In this document: positions 39,337 to 48,542 of the stretch, in pieces | Position numbering within the stretch: position 1 is the stretch's first letter | How the letters are laid out: every line of letters begins with the position of its first letter | The notes under the pieces: generated by a model | The model's database searches: none | What the model saw: only the letters and a program-made list of their open reading frames with translations | Told to the model about the DNA's origin: nothing | Source of the DNA: QPIN01 sp965224575 | Lineage (GTDB): Bacteria > Pseudomonadota > Gammaproteobacteria > Methylococcales > Methylomonadaceae | NCBI GenBank assembly: GCA_965224575.1 | Contig: CBDCZQ010000003.1 | Coordinates: 62,001-126,000 of the forward strand | Direction: 5' to 3' | Length of the DNA stretch: 64,000 nucleotides | Program-made: the position numbers and the translations under genes

Positions 39337-39489
39337 TTAAATATAGTCTTTTAAGCGATCTTCAAATTCAATCATAAACCGATTGAGTGCCATTTTCCAA
39401 TTTCTAATCGGCATTGACCATTTTTTTGATGCTTCCTGAACGGCAAGATAGACTACTTTTCTTGCCAAATCATCAGTAGGAAATAACTT
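39337..39489 (-). pseudogene. IS256-family transposase C-terminal remnant
   Basis: The minus strand reads KLFPTDDLARKVVYLAVQEA, then SKKWSMPIRNW and ALNRFMIEFEDRLKDYI, the usual C-terminus of IS256 transposases (FPTDDxAxKxxYLA..KWxMPIxNWxxALNxFxIxFxxR). The catalytic part is absent; upstream of about 39489 the frame changes to unrelated sequence. Confidence 0.8.
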
Positions 39490-39747
39490 CCGCTGAAAAT
39501 CAGGGAAACGGAGCGATAGCGAAGTGATGATTTTTAGTCCGCAGTAGGCAACAGGGAAATTTGCAGATTCGACGTGTGCGATAGCACGCGAGAGAAGCAA
39601 AAATTTTTTCCCGATAAGCCGTCAAGTCAGTGAGGTAAGTTTTAACGGAGCGGCTTTTGTGCGGAGTTGAAACTGGACGCAGGACGTACTGTGGCACTCG
39701 ATTAAGTCGCCCGAGCGGAATGAATCTTTGGACATGGATGTCCCAAG
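39490..39747. other. Unassigned, visibly more GC-rich segment
   Basis: No gene recognised on either strand. It contains hairpins (GTGC-GATA-GCAC near 39576, and GGACAT-GG-ATGTCC near 39730). It lies between the IS256 remnant and the frameshifted cupin gene and could be mobile-element debris plus the lost 5' end of the cupin gene. Confidence 0.35.
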
Positions 39748-40481
39748 GTGATATGTAGTGAGGATGGCGCGCAAGTATCTCGCGAATGGCCTGCCCGAGA
39801 AAAATGGGGCGTTGCTTATATGAAGGAGGTTGTGGGGAGGAATGTTGTTCCTTTGTACGACAGTATTCCTTCGGCTAATAGAAAGCATCAGCACGCAGCA
39901 GCAAAAAAAATGAAATTTAAAAACTACCTACTTTGCTGCAACAAGGTGAAAAAGATCTGCGTATATTTTTTTACAATATTCTGTCTGAGTCACCGGTTTT
40001 GATAAAAGATTTTTCTTTTCCTGATATAGAGTTAAAGTTATTTAAAAAATTACCTGTTTTATTTGTTGGTGGCAAAGGTGCAACAGTACAAATGCATTTT
40101 GATATTGATTATGCAGATATTTTATTGTGTTATTTTGGCGGTAAAAAACGAATTTATCTTTTTTCACCGGAACAAACAAAATATCTGTATCGAGTGCCCT
40201 TTTCATTTAGTAGTTTATTTGATATAGATTACAGGAACCCAGACTTTGAGAAATATCCTGCTTTAAAATATTTGGAAGGGGAGTATGCGGAACTTAATCA
40301 TGGAGATGTCTTATACATCCCTTCGGGATACTGGTATTATATAGTTTATGATGATATGAGTTTTTCCATGGCATTACGTGCTTTTCCTCGGAAACCAGGT
40401 TTGTTTTTAAGGCTGTTATACAATGTTTTTATTATTAAAAATGTTGATGGCTTAATGCGTAAAATTATTGGTCAACGTTAG
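39748..40481 (+). pseudogene. Frameshifted cupin_8/JmjC-like dioxygenase gene
   Basis: Two adjoining frames form one cupin_8-type protein. Frame one has EWPAREKWGVAYMKEVVGRN...MKFKNYL; at about 39925-39935 it shifts to LLQQGEKDLRIFFYN...DFSFPDIELKLFKKLPVLFVG. The iron-site segment QMHFDIDYAD (His-x-Asp) is present, but the distal His expected in IPSGYWHYI is Tyr here (LYIPSGYWYYIVYDD), so activity would be lost even if the frame were mended. No clear start codon survives upstream. Family enzymes are 2-oxoglutarate/Fe(II) hydroxylases. Neighbours are sugar-modifying genes. Confidence 0.72.
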
Positions 40482-40592
40482 AACCAAAGAAATGAGAGCT
40501 TAGCTATTTCTAAAACACATCGAAACCTGGGGATAAATGAATAGGTTTTTTTGAGATTCTACTACAATTATTATCATTCATGGCCTCTCTTG

Positions 40593-40688
40593 ATATTAAT
40601 CGTCCCGAAAGTATTCGCAGTATAAATGTTCCTAGACCTCTAACAATCGAGTATATTTAAGTGTAAGAATTTATGGGACGATTAATAT
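40593..40688. repeat. Spaced 14-bp inverted repeat
   Basis: ATATTAATCGTCCC at 40593-40606 is exactly repeated inverted at 40675-40688 (GGGACGATTAATAT), 68 bases apart, just before the GT2 gene at 40713. It could be a stem-loop in the leader or the ends of a tiny insertion. Function unknown. Confidence 0.6.
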
Positions 40689-40712
40689 TAGCATCAGAAA
40701 AGGGAGTAACGG

Positions 40713-41579
40713 GTGAAAACAAAACAATATAATAATATCATCTCAATTATTATACCTGCGCATAATGAAGAGAGAGTTATCAGTCGCTGTTTAATGAGCC
40801 TTTTGCAGAGTATAAATTCTGATGAAGTTGAAATTATTGTTGTATGTAACGGTTGTACGGATCAAACTGCAAAGGTTGTTCGGTCAATCGGTAGTGAAAT
40901 TCAATTGATAAAGACTGCTGTGGCTTCAAAAGCAAAGGCCCTGAATTTAGGCGATGAACAAGCAAAAGGGTTCCCTCGGATATACTTGGATGCTGATGTT
41001 AAAATAAGCGGTGAGGATATAAAAAAATTAGTGGAAAGGCTTAATAATGGAACTTTACTTGCTGCATCCCCAGTCTTGAAAGTAGAGTACGAAGGGAGGC
41101 CTTGGTCAGTCAAAGTCTTCTACGAAATTTGGTGCCTTTTACCTTTTGTTACTCAAGGGACTATTGGTTGTGGTGTGTATGCACTGTCTGAAACAGGTCG
41201 AAAACGGTTTGATAAATTCCCGAAAATTACGGCGGACGACTCCTTTGTTCGAGCATTATTTTCTCCAAATGAAAGAGGTGTTATAAAAAACTCTGCCTTT
41301 ACTATTTATCCTCCCAAATGTTTAGCTGATCTTTTAAGAATTAGAATTCGACAATATTTTGGTGCTTATGAATTAAAGAAAGTTTTTCCTGAATTAGCGA
41401 ATAAGTATCCTGAAAGTAATGTTGGGAATAGTTTTTTTTCCTTGTTCAAAAATCTTTCTTTATGGCCAGCTCTCTTGAATTATATTTGTATTAATATTTT
41501 TTCACAGATTGCTGGGCGATGTAAGTTTTGGTTTGGAGACAAACTGTACTGGAATAGAGATGAATCGTCTCGGTTTTAA
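40713..41579 (+). CDS. GT2-family glycosyltransferase
   Basis: 288 aa from a GTG with GGGAG at 40701-40705. GT-A fold: NTP-sugar start ISIIIPAHNEERVISRCLMS, CNGCTD segment, and DxD-type RIYLDADVKI. The C-terminal third is amphipathic (FFSLFKNLSLWPALLNYICINIFSQIAG) and may touch the membrane. Probably extends a polysaccharide chain; the sugar is unknown. It precedes the O-acyltransferase gene by 72 bases on the same strand. Confidence 0.85.
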   Translation: MKTKQYNNIISIIIPAHNEERVISRCLMSLLQSINSDEVEIIVVCNGCTDQTAKVVRSIGSEIQLIKTAVASKAKALNLGDEQAKGFPRIYLDADVKISGEDIKKLVERLNNGTLLAASPVLKVEYEGRPWSVKVFYEIWCLLPFVTQGTIGCGVYALSETGRKRFDKFPKITADDSFVRALFSPNERGVIKNSAFTIYPPKCLADLLRIRIRQYFGAYELKKVFPELANKYPESNVGNSFFSLFKNLSLWPALLNYICINIFSQIAGRCKFWFGDKLYWNRDESSRF

Positions 41580-41651
41580 TAGTGAGGAATCTATAAGAAT
41601 GATCGTCTAATAGCTCGATAATTTTAAACACCTTGTTGGATTAACAAAGAG

Positions 41652-42269
41652 GTGATAGCCCAATCTACGAAATATAGGATGATGCAATTATTATTACTCT
41701 TTAGAGATTTTATTAGAGAAATCTATCGAGGATACATTCAATTGAAAACTCGTTTTGTGATAAAACGGGACTCTCAAACATGGGTTCATTTTAATGCTCG
41801 TCTGGATGTTCTTCCTCAAAGTCCGGTTCATAAATTGCACACGTTATTGTTAAAAAAAGGTGCCAGTATTGAAAGTAGATGTGTGGTTAATACTTGGCAC
41901 GGTGATGTGAGATTTGGAAGCTTCTCTCATATAGGGATTAACACTATTATGATCGGGCCTATTACCTTAGGAAACCATGTTGGAATCGCTCAAAATTGTT
42001 TTTTAAGCGGAGAAAACCATCGGTTTGATGATATGAAAAAAAGTTTTATGGAACAAGGCTATTCCATAAAGCCAATTATTATTCAGGATTATGTCTGGAT
42101 TGGGGCTAATTGTACTATTTTGCCAGGTGTTGAAATTGGAGAGAGATGTGTCGTTGGGGCAGGGAGTGTAGTAACCAAGAATATTCCTGCCTATTCGCTA
42201 GTCGTTGGAAACCCTGCCCGTATTGTCAAAAAATATGATCGCAATGAAGCTGTCTGGAAAAAAATATAA
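41652..42269 (+). CDS. Left-handed beta-helix O-acyltransferase
   Basis: 205 aa from a GTG just after AAAGAG. Hexapeptide repeats cover residues 75-185 (VRFGSFSHIGINTIMIGPI, VWIGANCTILPGVEIGE, CVVGAGSVVTKNIPAYSLVV, GNPARIVKKYD). A mobile loop with the likely catalytic His is at GENHRFDDM. No membrane segment. It probably acetylates a sugar hydroxyl in surface glycan synthesis. The adjoining GT2 at 40713 is the likely operon partner. Confidence 0.87.
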   Translation: MIAQSTKYRMMQLLLLFRDFIREIYRGYIQLKTRFVIKRDSQTWVHFNARLDVLPQSPVHKLHTLLLKKGASIESRCVVNTWHGDVRFGSFSHIGINTIMIGPITLGNHVGIAQNCFLSGENHRFDDMKKSFMEQGYSIKPIIIQDYVWIGANCTILPGVEIGERCVVGAGSVVTKNIPAYSLVVGNPARIVKKYDRNEAVWKKI

Positions 42270-42355
42270 TTAAGGAATCAAATAAGTAGATTGTGATATA
42301 AACCATATTCAACTGATTATTCTAGTACATCACCCAGTAAGTTAGACTAACAACT

Positions 42356-42415
42356 TCAAGCTTCTAGCGGTTTACCTTGATATGTCCATTTAAACGGCTT
42401 TGCCATTGATTGTAG
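42356..42415 (-). pseudogene. IS630-family transposase C-terminal remnant
   Basis: The minus strand reads LQSMAKPFKWTYQGKPLEA and a stop, matching the C-terminus of IS630-family transposases (AKPFKWTYxGxPL). Only about 20 codons remain; it is cut off at the left end of the IS3 element. Confidence 0.75.
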
Positions 42416-42477
42416 TGGTCTAATAGCACCGGACACTTTAATAAGAGATAATAACAATCACTTATTAAGGTATCAGA

Positions 42478-42768
42478 ATGGGACAGAAACGAACATACAA
42501 GCAGTATACTAAAGAATATAAAGAAGAAGCGATAGCCCTGGTTCGAGAACAGGGGTATTCAGTGCCGGAAGCCGTTAAATCATTGGATATAGCCAGTAAT
42601 ATGCTCTATCGCTGGAAGGAGTAGATAGAATCACAGCTTGAAGGTAACTCATTATCGATAGACGAGCGTGATGAGCTAAAGCGGTTGCGTAAAGAAAATA
42701 AGAATTTACGCATGGAGAAAGAGATTTTAAAAAAGGCCAGTGCCTTCTTCGCGAAAGAAATGAAGTAA
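42478..42768 (+). pseudogene. IS3 orfA, premature stop
   Basis: Codes the helix-turn-helix and leucine-zipper part of an IS3 transposase (YTKEYKEEAIALVREQGYSV, SLDIASNMLYRWKE). Codon 49 is TAG (42622-42624) where glutamine is usual (WKEQIESQ), after which the frame continues normally as SQLEGNSLSIDERDELKRL and KEILKKASAFFAKEMK to a stop at 42766. One point mutation explains the loss. Confidence 0.85.
42729..42735 (+). promoter_or_regulatory. Programmed -1 frameshift heptamer A6G
   Basis: AAAAAAG near the end of orfA. Slipping back one base here leads into the orfB frame (KGQCLLRERNEVKFDFIR..MHFPV) without a stop, as in IS3-family OrfAB fusion synthesis. Confidence 0.75.
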
Positions 42769-42794
42769 AGTTTGATTTTATTAGAGGTGAGACA

Positions 42795-43649
42795 ATGCAT
42801 TTCCCGGTGACTGTTTTATGCCGGGTTATGCGGGTAAGCACTTCAGCTTATTATGCCTGGAGAAAGCAGCCCGGGCAGCTGATCAGTGCTGAAATATTGC
42901 ATCTTTATCGTCGTATGAAAGCGTTATTTGAGCAGAGCCGTAACAGCTTGGGTAGCCGTGAAATGATGAAGAAATTACGTGAAGAAGGCTTTCACATAGG
43001 TCGTTACAAAGTACGCAACTTAATGAAAAAGTTGAACTTAAAAGTCACACAGCGCATTGCATACAAGGTAACAACGAAAAGAAATCACCGTGATGGCGTG
43101 GCTGATAATTTGTTAAATCAGAACTTCAATCCTGTCGGATCCAATCAGATATGGGCAGGTGATATTACTTATTTGAAGACAGGTGAAGGCTGGATGTATT
43201 TTGCGATCGTCATGGATCTATACTCACGCCGTATAGTGGGCTGGACTATCAGTAAACGCATGACAACAGACTTGATATGCAAAGCCATGATAATGGCTTA
43301 TAACTTGAGACAGCCACCTAAAGGTCTGGTGTTTCATAGTGACCGAGGATCTCAGTACACCAGCAAGCGTTATCGTAAGTTACTGGAGGGTTATGGTATA
43401 CGAGCGAGCATGGGTGATGTGGGAACTTGCTGGGATAATGCCGTGGTTGAATGCTTTTTTGGAAGTCTCAAGCATGACTGGATATTTAAAATTGCTCAAC
43501 CCACCCGTGAGCATATGAAAAAAGATGTTGCGGATTACATGAGGTATTACAACCTTGAAAGACTGCATACTACGAATGGTGATCAGTCACCAAGTAACTA
43601 TGAAAATTCTCTAAAAAAAGTGTCCGGTATGACAGTATTCTCCAATTAA
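42795..43649 (+). CDS. IS3-family transposase OrfB
   Basis: 284 aa rve/DDE integrase. N-terminal FPVTVLCRVMRVSTSAYYAW; catalytic Asp in WAGDITYLKT, Asp in VFHSDRGSQYTS, Glu in NAVVECFFGSLKHDW; C-terminal MRYYNLERLHTTNGDQSPSNY. Intact, but normal transposase is the OrfAB fusion, so the orfA stop probably inactivates the element. The true reading starts upstream by frameshift, not at this ATG. Confidence 0.9.
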   Translation: MHFPVTVLCRVMRVSTSAYYAWRKQPGQLISAEILHLYRRMKALFEQSRNSLGSREMMKKLREEGFHIGRYKVRNLMKKLNLKVTQRIAYKVTTKRNHRDGVADNLLNQNFNPVGSNQIWAGDITYLKTGEGWMYFAIVMDLYSRRIVGWTISKRMTTDLICKAMIMAYNLRQPPKGLVFHSDRGSQYTSKRYRKLLEGYGIRASMGDVGTCWDNAVVECFFGSLKHDWIFKIAQPTREHMKKDVADYMRYYNLERLHTTNGDQSPSNYENSLKKVSGMTVFSN

Positions 43650-43651
43650 CA

Positions 43652-45026
43652 AATGAGTCTGAACAGTCCATTTAATCCAGATCTAAAAATCAGGCTTTTT
43701 TCTGTTCATTAATTTGTTTAAAAAGTTGCTTTTTAGCAAGGTTCATTTGGTCAGTAAATTTATTATCACTCATCTCATAAGCATTTTTATCTAATTGCTC
43801 AAAGGATAGAGATTCTTTTAGATAGTTTTTAGCCTGTTCCAGCGATTTTAGCTTTTCATAAGGCGTCATCATCTTATCATAGCGATATTTCTTCCTTTGT
43901 TTTCCTTTTTCATCCGTGACAATGGTTGGGAAATAGCAAGGGCGGTGGTCATTGAGAAAAGGGTTGAGATATTCTCTATTAAAGACATTAAGTTCATCTG
44001 CCCAATGCTGTTCTATATGGCTATAGCCAAAGGTTTTACGGACGACTGAAGCATTTTTACTTTCTGCCAATGCATTATCATTGCTCTGCCTTGAGCGAGA
44101 TTTAGTGAGTTCAATATGCAGTTTATTCAGCAGTTTAGCCACTTGATGATTAATATATTCCGAGCCATTATCCGCATGGAATCCGCTAATGTCGAAAGGA
44201 AAGGTTTCAAGCATTTCTGTTAAGACAGGGATCAAAAACTGTTCACTGATTCGGCTACAAGACAGCACCACTTCATATTGAGTGACTTCATCCACCGCAT
44301 TGATATGATAAACCCCCTTCACTCCATCTTGATCACCTTGATGAACAGTGTCTACCCGAATATAGCCAGGTTTCCCTTCCGCATTGGGTTGACGTCTTTC
44401 ACCAATAGCTACCTGTCTAGACTTGGTTTTCTCAAACGTTCTTCGCTGTTTTTGATAGCCTGTAGAGCCGCGAATATTGTAGAGATGAGACACTGAAATG
44501 TGAGCAATATTTTCATATTCTGTTTCATCAAAGACTGAAAAGGCACGTTCACAAAGTTTTTTAATGACTGCACCACTTGGCGTATCATACCGTTCGTCCA
44601 TTTTTGCCAATAAAGCAATATCTGTTGCTGTGTATTTTTGTTTAAACCCTGCTGGCTTATGAGGAGTACGTTGTTGTATAACACCTGCTCTCAGGTATTG
44701 ATGGATGAGACGGGTTAGTTGTTGGCGAGAATAGGCGGTTACTTGCAGCAAAAAGCGTATCACAATGCCTTTTTGTCGTTTAGTTAACGGCTCTGTAGTG
44801 GAACTGTTTTAGTACCGACTGGATAAAACCATAGCGTGCTGTTTTATTACCAGGCACACTAAATACAATGGCTTGTGATCCTTCTAAAAAAGTTTGTAAT
44901 TCTTCGGTATTTTTTAAGGCTTTAAGATTCATGATAGCTTTTATTGCTCCATCATGAACAGATTGACTGCTTTTGTCAGCTTAGACTCATTTTATACTGG
45001 AATGCGTGGGTAGTTTCAGACTCATT
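43652..45026 (-). mobile_element. rve-type insertion sequence with frameshifted transposase
   Basis: The ends carry the inverted repeat AATGAGTCTGAA (43652-43663) and TTCAGACTCATT (45015-45026), with further partial matches inward. It contains one transposase gene in two frames. It follows the IS3 element directly. Confidence 0.7.
43690..44932 (-). pseudogene. rve-type (IS481-like) transposase, frameshifted
   Basis: The ATG at 44932 starts MNLKALKNTEELQTFLEGSQ...RYGFIQSVLKQFHYRAVN and stops at 44780; the protein continues in the next frame as LTKRQKGIVIRFLLQVTAYSRQQLTRLI. A single-base shift near 44785 rejoins them. The rest is intact: Asp in GYIRVDTVHQGDQDG, Asp in FHADNGSEYIN, Glu in NALAESKNASVVRK. 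It could be an inactivating mutation, a sequencing error or a recoding site; no A6G-type slippery run is at the join. Confidence 0.78.
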
Positions 45027-45117
45027 GCGTATTGGAGAAGGCTATGACTTGACCAGTACATTTTAAATCGCTATCATTAATTGAGGAGATTATTGGGTAT
45101 TGGGTATTGGGTATTGG

Positions 45118-45204
45118 GTAGGTTGGGCTGCCGTCTCTTTGGCAACCCAACAATATGGATACTAAAAATGTTGGGTTAACGATAGAGCCGTTAGCCCAAC
45201 CTAC
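45118..45204 (+). repeat. BIME-like palindromic repeat, copy B
   Basis: 87 bases: GTAGGTTGGGCTGCC...GGCAACCCAAC, a short spacer, then GTTGGGTTAAC...GTTAGCCCAACCTAC. It is preceded by a tandem heptamer TATTGGG x4 (45091-45118). It sits at the 3' end of the fchA gene. Confidence 0.85.
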
Positions 45205-45212
45205 CTCATCTC

Positions 45213-45842
45213 TTACAATTTAGATTTAACAATTTGATAAGTTTCTTCAACTTCAATATCTGCTCCACTGATAATTTGCTCTAATTCTGCGAGCTTTTCA
45301 GTGGCAAATTTTTTATCTTTAATACTGCCGGCATTAATATAAACATTGAGTGCTGCACTTTTTAATGCACTATATCCCGCCATTGCCGCAACGCCGGCAT
45401 CACTAATAACACCTATATTTCCTTTTTCTGCTGCTATTCTGCTTAATTTAATTGCTTGTGCACTGGCTTTAGCACACTCTAGTGGGACTAAAGTCGCCTC
45501 TTTTAAAGCGGTTTGTATTTTTTCACTCCTAACTGCTTTTTCCTGATCTTTTTCTTTAGGTAAGCCATAGGATGCCATTAATATATCAAACACATCAACA
45601 TCTAGTTTAATCATGCCAGTTAGCTGTTGTCGTAATGCTTCTGACTGTTTTAATAAAGCTTTCATTTCCTCTTCTACTTCAGCATATTTTGGCTTTCCAA
45701 TAGTCAAATTACAAACCATACTGGTAAGTGCTGCTGATTGTGCTCCAATCACTGCCGCTGCACTTCCTCCACCTGGTGTTGCCTGTTTACTTGCTAGCTC
45801 ATCAAGGAAGGTTTCTATTGATTGTTCTTTTATTTCTGTCAC
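45213..45842 (-). CDS. fchA: Methenyltetrahydrofolate cyclohydrolase (cyclodeaminase family)
   Basis: 209 aa, all-helical. The N-terminal FLDELASKQATPGGGSAAAV is the folate-binding signature of the formiminotransferase-cyclodeaminase C-domain/FchA family; MVCNLTIGKPKY and VPLECAKAS segments also fit. FchA interconverts methenyl-H4F and formyl-H4F in C1 metabolism of methylotrophs; the cyclodeaminase reaction of histidine breakdown is the alternative. No mtdA or hut gene is adjacent, so the call rests on stand-alone length. GTG start with GGAG upstream. Confidence 0.75.
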   Translation of the reverse strand: MTEIKEQSIETFLDELASKQATPGGGSAAAVIGAQSAALTSMVCNLTIGKPKYAEVEEEMKALLKQSEALRQQLTGMIKLDVDVFDILMASYGLPKEKDQEKAVRSEKIQTALKEATLVPLECAKASAQAIKLSRIAAEKGNIGVISDAGVAAMAGYSALKSAALNVYINAGSIKDKKFATEKLAELEQIISGADIEVEETYQIVKSKL

Positions 45843-46013
45843 TTAGTATGCTCCGCACGGTTATTTTTTGATATTTCTTGAGAATAAGACACCAAAACTA
45901 AGCCCATTCTTCAACAGCAATATGATAAGGTATTCTTTAGTTTTGGACAGTCTTTTTTCTTTACACCTAATTTTATTTATCAAATAATATATTATATTCA
46001 GGAGCCTTTAGTT

Positions 46014-46983
46014 GTGAGATTTAAAAAAATAGCGTTACTTTTTACCGTAAGTCTTATCATTTTAATTGGGTGTAATTCCGTACAAGAAAAAAGACAGAAA
46101 GTAGTAAAAAATAAGCAAAAAATTGATAAAGAAATAGAAACTTATGCTTATTCAGACACTTCAGAACTGACAAAAGATAAGCAGGGTTCTCATCTTGTTT
46201 TTGTTACAACGACTAAATCAAAAAAGAAAAAACTGTATCAACTTATTGTAGCAAATGCAGATAGCACTAATCCTAAAATGATTGCATCTTCATCTGAGCC
46301 AATCATGTCTCCAGCTTGGTCACCCGATGGAAAAAAGATTGCCTATGTTTCATTTGAAAACAGACATTCTGGAGTTTTTATTCAAACACTGTTAACTGGA
46401 AAGAGAACAAAAGTTGCTTTTTTTAAGGGGATCAATGGCTCACCTTCTTTTTCGCCAGATGGATCTCAATTAGCTCTTACACTTTCTAAAGATGGTAGCC
46501 CTGATATATATGTTTTAAATCTGGCAGACCTCTCTTTAAAAAATGTAACAAACAGTAAAAGCATTGCAACTGAACCTACTTGGTCACCCGATGGTTCAAT
46601 GATCGTATATACCTCATCAAAATGGAACTCCTCAATTATATAAAGTTCGCAGTACAGGGGGTAAGTCAAGTCGTTTAACTTTTAAGGGGAATTATAACGC
46701 GGGAGCTGATTTCTCTGCTGATGGAAAAAAGATAGTAATGGTACATGCAAATAATAATGTTTATAAAATAGCAGTGATGGATTTAGCTAGCGGTACTATA
46801 AATTTATTAACATCAGGAAAACGGGATGAATCACCTAGTTTTTCACCTGATGGAGAGAAGATTTTATATGTCTCTGGGAAAGGAAATAAAAACATGCTTT
46901 CAACAATTTCTATTGACGGACAAATTCAACAGAACCTTACATATAAAAGTAATGATATACGCGAACCAGCTTGGTCATATTAA
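46014..46983 (+). pseudogene. Lipoprotein TolB-propeller gene, frameshifted
   Basis: Starts at a GTG with GGAG at 46001. Signal peptide with lipobox LIGC-N. After a short charged linker comes a TolB-type beta-propeller: MSPAWSPDGKKIAYVSFE, GSPSFSPDGSQLALTLSKDG, TEPTWSPDGSMIVYTS, then a frameshift near 46612-46620 into QNGTPQLYKVRSTGGKSSRL, SADGKKIVMVHA, SPSFSPDGEKILYV and IREPAWSY. The N-terminal D1 domain of true TolB is missing, replaced by the lipid anchor. Unless the shift is a sequencing error, the product is truncated. It would sit in the periplasm on a membrane. Confidence 0.75.
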
Positions 46984-46996
46984 AGAAAATATTAAA

Positions 46997-47908
46997 TTAT
47001 TGGGATATAGACTTTCTACCTGCAATACTAAAAAACAACACATCACCACCGACAGTAATTAATCTAAATAGAATTGCAATTAATACACCCGTACTCCCTA
47101 ATAAAATTTTATCCAAAGAAACCACTAAAATAGTTTCTCTAATCCCTATTCCAGAGGGCGCACCTGGTGTAATAAAGCCAAGCAACCATGAGACTGAAAA
47201 AGTGGCGATAATTGCAGCTATCTGGTAGATACTTAACTCGCCATGTACTTGATAAACAAGCCCTACAAGTATTGTTCCAGCAATAATAAAAAACAGCACG
47301 TATTTTAAATAAACTATAAAAAAGGACAAAAGCAAAGAGGGGTTATTAAGATAGTATCGACTTTTAGGAATTAATTTAACGATAAAATAACGCATTATGG
47401 GCATGAGTGACAAAATAATACATAAGGCAAACACTCCATCCAATAACTGATGTTGGTTAATGTAATTTCCCCACAAACCAAAAATAGCACTCCCTATAAC
47501 AGTTAACGTACAAGAAGCCATTACCAGACCGACTATTTCGGTTAAGCTTGCAATGGCAAGTAGCTTATGGCCTACTCCTAAACGACGAGTTAAAATATGT
47601 CGCCCAGCAATTTGCATCACATTACCGGGTATATATTTTGCTATCTGGCTACGAGCATAAATAGATTTAATACCTTGGGCAGATAAAGGGTTTGAACATA
47701 GCGAAACCAGAATTTTATACCATGCTGCTGAAAGCAAATAACAAGCAGTGCAGTAACTGATAATTCCTAACAATAAAACACTGATTGATTTAGCCGTGAA
47801 TTGAAATGAGCCAACCTTTTGCCAATTCTCAACTAATTGTTGGCCAACAAAAACCAGAGAAATGATTGCAATAATAGAGCCCAGATAGGTGAGCAGTTTC
47901 TTTAGCAA
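46997..47908 (-). CDS. Flippase-like (LPG synthase TM/AglD-type) membrane protein
   Basis: 303 aa with about eight transmembrane segments. The family hallmark YARSQIAKYIPGNVMQIAGRH and the C-terminal GFITPGAPSGIGIRE motif are present. Stop/start spacing to the upstream methyltransferase gene is 4 bases, so it is the third gene of a GT2-methyltransferase-flippase operon. Such sets usually build or move lipid-linked sugars. The TTG start is uncertain (no ribosome-binding site). Confidence 0.8.
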   Translation of the reverse strand: MLKKLLTYLGSIIAIISLVFVGQQLVENWQKVGSFQFTAKSISVLLLGIISYCTACYLLSAAWYKILVSLCSNPLSAQGIKSIYARSQIAKYIPGNVMQIAGRHILTRRLGVGHKLLAIASLTEIVGLVMASCTLTVIGSAIFGLWGNYINQHQLLDGVFALCIILSLMPIMRYFIVKLIPKSRYYLNNPSLLLSFFIVYLKYVLFFIIAGTILVGLVYQVHGELSIYQIAAIIATFSVSWLLGFITPGAPSGIGIRETILVVSLDKILLGSTGVLIAILFRLITVGGDVLFFSIAGRKSISQ

Positions 47909-47912
47909 AGTA

Positions 47913-48542
47913 TCAGCTAAATTGTTTAGATTTTACGAGTAAAACTGTCCATGGCAACGGAGCTTTTACGTTAACAATTTCAAATTGTTGTTCGACAAAT
48001 TTAATAAACCCTTTTTGCGACCAATGTTTTATATGGCCAGGACTATTACCAAAATCTGTAACATACACGCCACGAATAAAATTCAGCATCCGCCAAATAG
48101 GTTCTCTTGGCACACTGATAATGGCATAAGGAGCCGCTTTTTCTGCAAGCCGCTGTAGGGCAATTTCAGGAGTTTCCAAATGTTCTAAGACTTCACAGCA
48201 GACAACTAAATCCGCTGTCTGTTTTTCTGCTAAATCATAAATATTAAACTGTTGAAAATCAACGCGTGGTGATTCTATTGAACTTTTAGCAATATTTACA
48301 ATGGTTTGTGATATATCAAATGCTTGAATAGTTGCGTCAGAATTTTTTAGTATAATATCTGTCACATGACCTTCACCACAGCCTATTTCAAGAACTGTTT
48401 TTGGCTTGGCTTGTTGTACTAAATCAGCAATGCTTTGATCAAATTGGCGTAATAAATATTGAGATATAGGATTTTTACTTTCGTATTTATTTGAGGCTGT
48501 ACCTACGACTAAACCGTCTTCAACAATTGGCGTTTTTGCCAT
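47913..48542 (-). CDS. Class I SAM-dependent methyltransferase
   Basis: 209 aa. Motif I KTVLEIGCGEGHVTDIIL, acidic IQAFDIS, and the later ADLVVCCEVLEHLETPEIAL are clear. The ATG overlaps the upstream GT2 stop by one base (TAATG). Middle gene of the GT2-methyltransferase-flippase operon; likely acts on a lipid-linked sugar or polyprenyl intermediate, by context only. Confidence 0.85.
   Translation of the reverse strand: MAKTPIVEDGLVVGTASNKYESKNPISQYLLRQFDQSIADLVQQAKPKTVLEIGCGEGHVTDIILKNSDATIQAFDISQTIVNIAKSSIESPRVDFQQFNIYDLAEKQTADLVVCCEVLEHLETPEIALQRLAEKAAPYAIISVPREPIWRMLNFIRGVYVTDFGNSPGHIKHWSQKGFIKFVEQQFEIVNVKAPLPWTVLLVKSKQFS

Larger units (their letters stand above)
42416..43649 (+). mobile_element. 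IS3-family element with damaged orfA
   Basis: Inverted repeats ACCGGACACTTT..AGAGA occur at 42428 onward and, inverted, up to 43628; exact ends are uncertain by a few bases because orfB runs slightly beyond the right repeat. It contains orfA (with an internal stop), a frameshift signal and orfB. It interrupts or abuts an IS630 remnant. Confidence 0.78.

Noticed and set aside
39500..39894. Minus-strand frames in the GC-rich filler
   Set aside because: Cys/Arg-rich translations without start signals; likely a by-product of the more GC-rich sequence.
42622..42624. Recoded (suppressed) TAG in IS3 orfA
   Set aside because: No suppressor context is seen; a simple CAG-to-TAG mutation explains it better.
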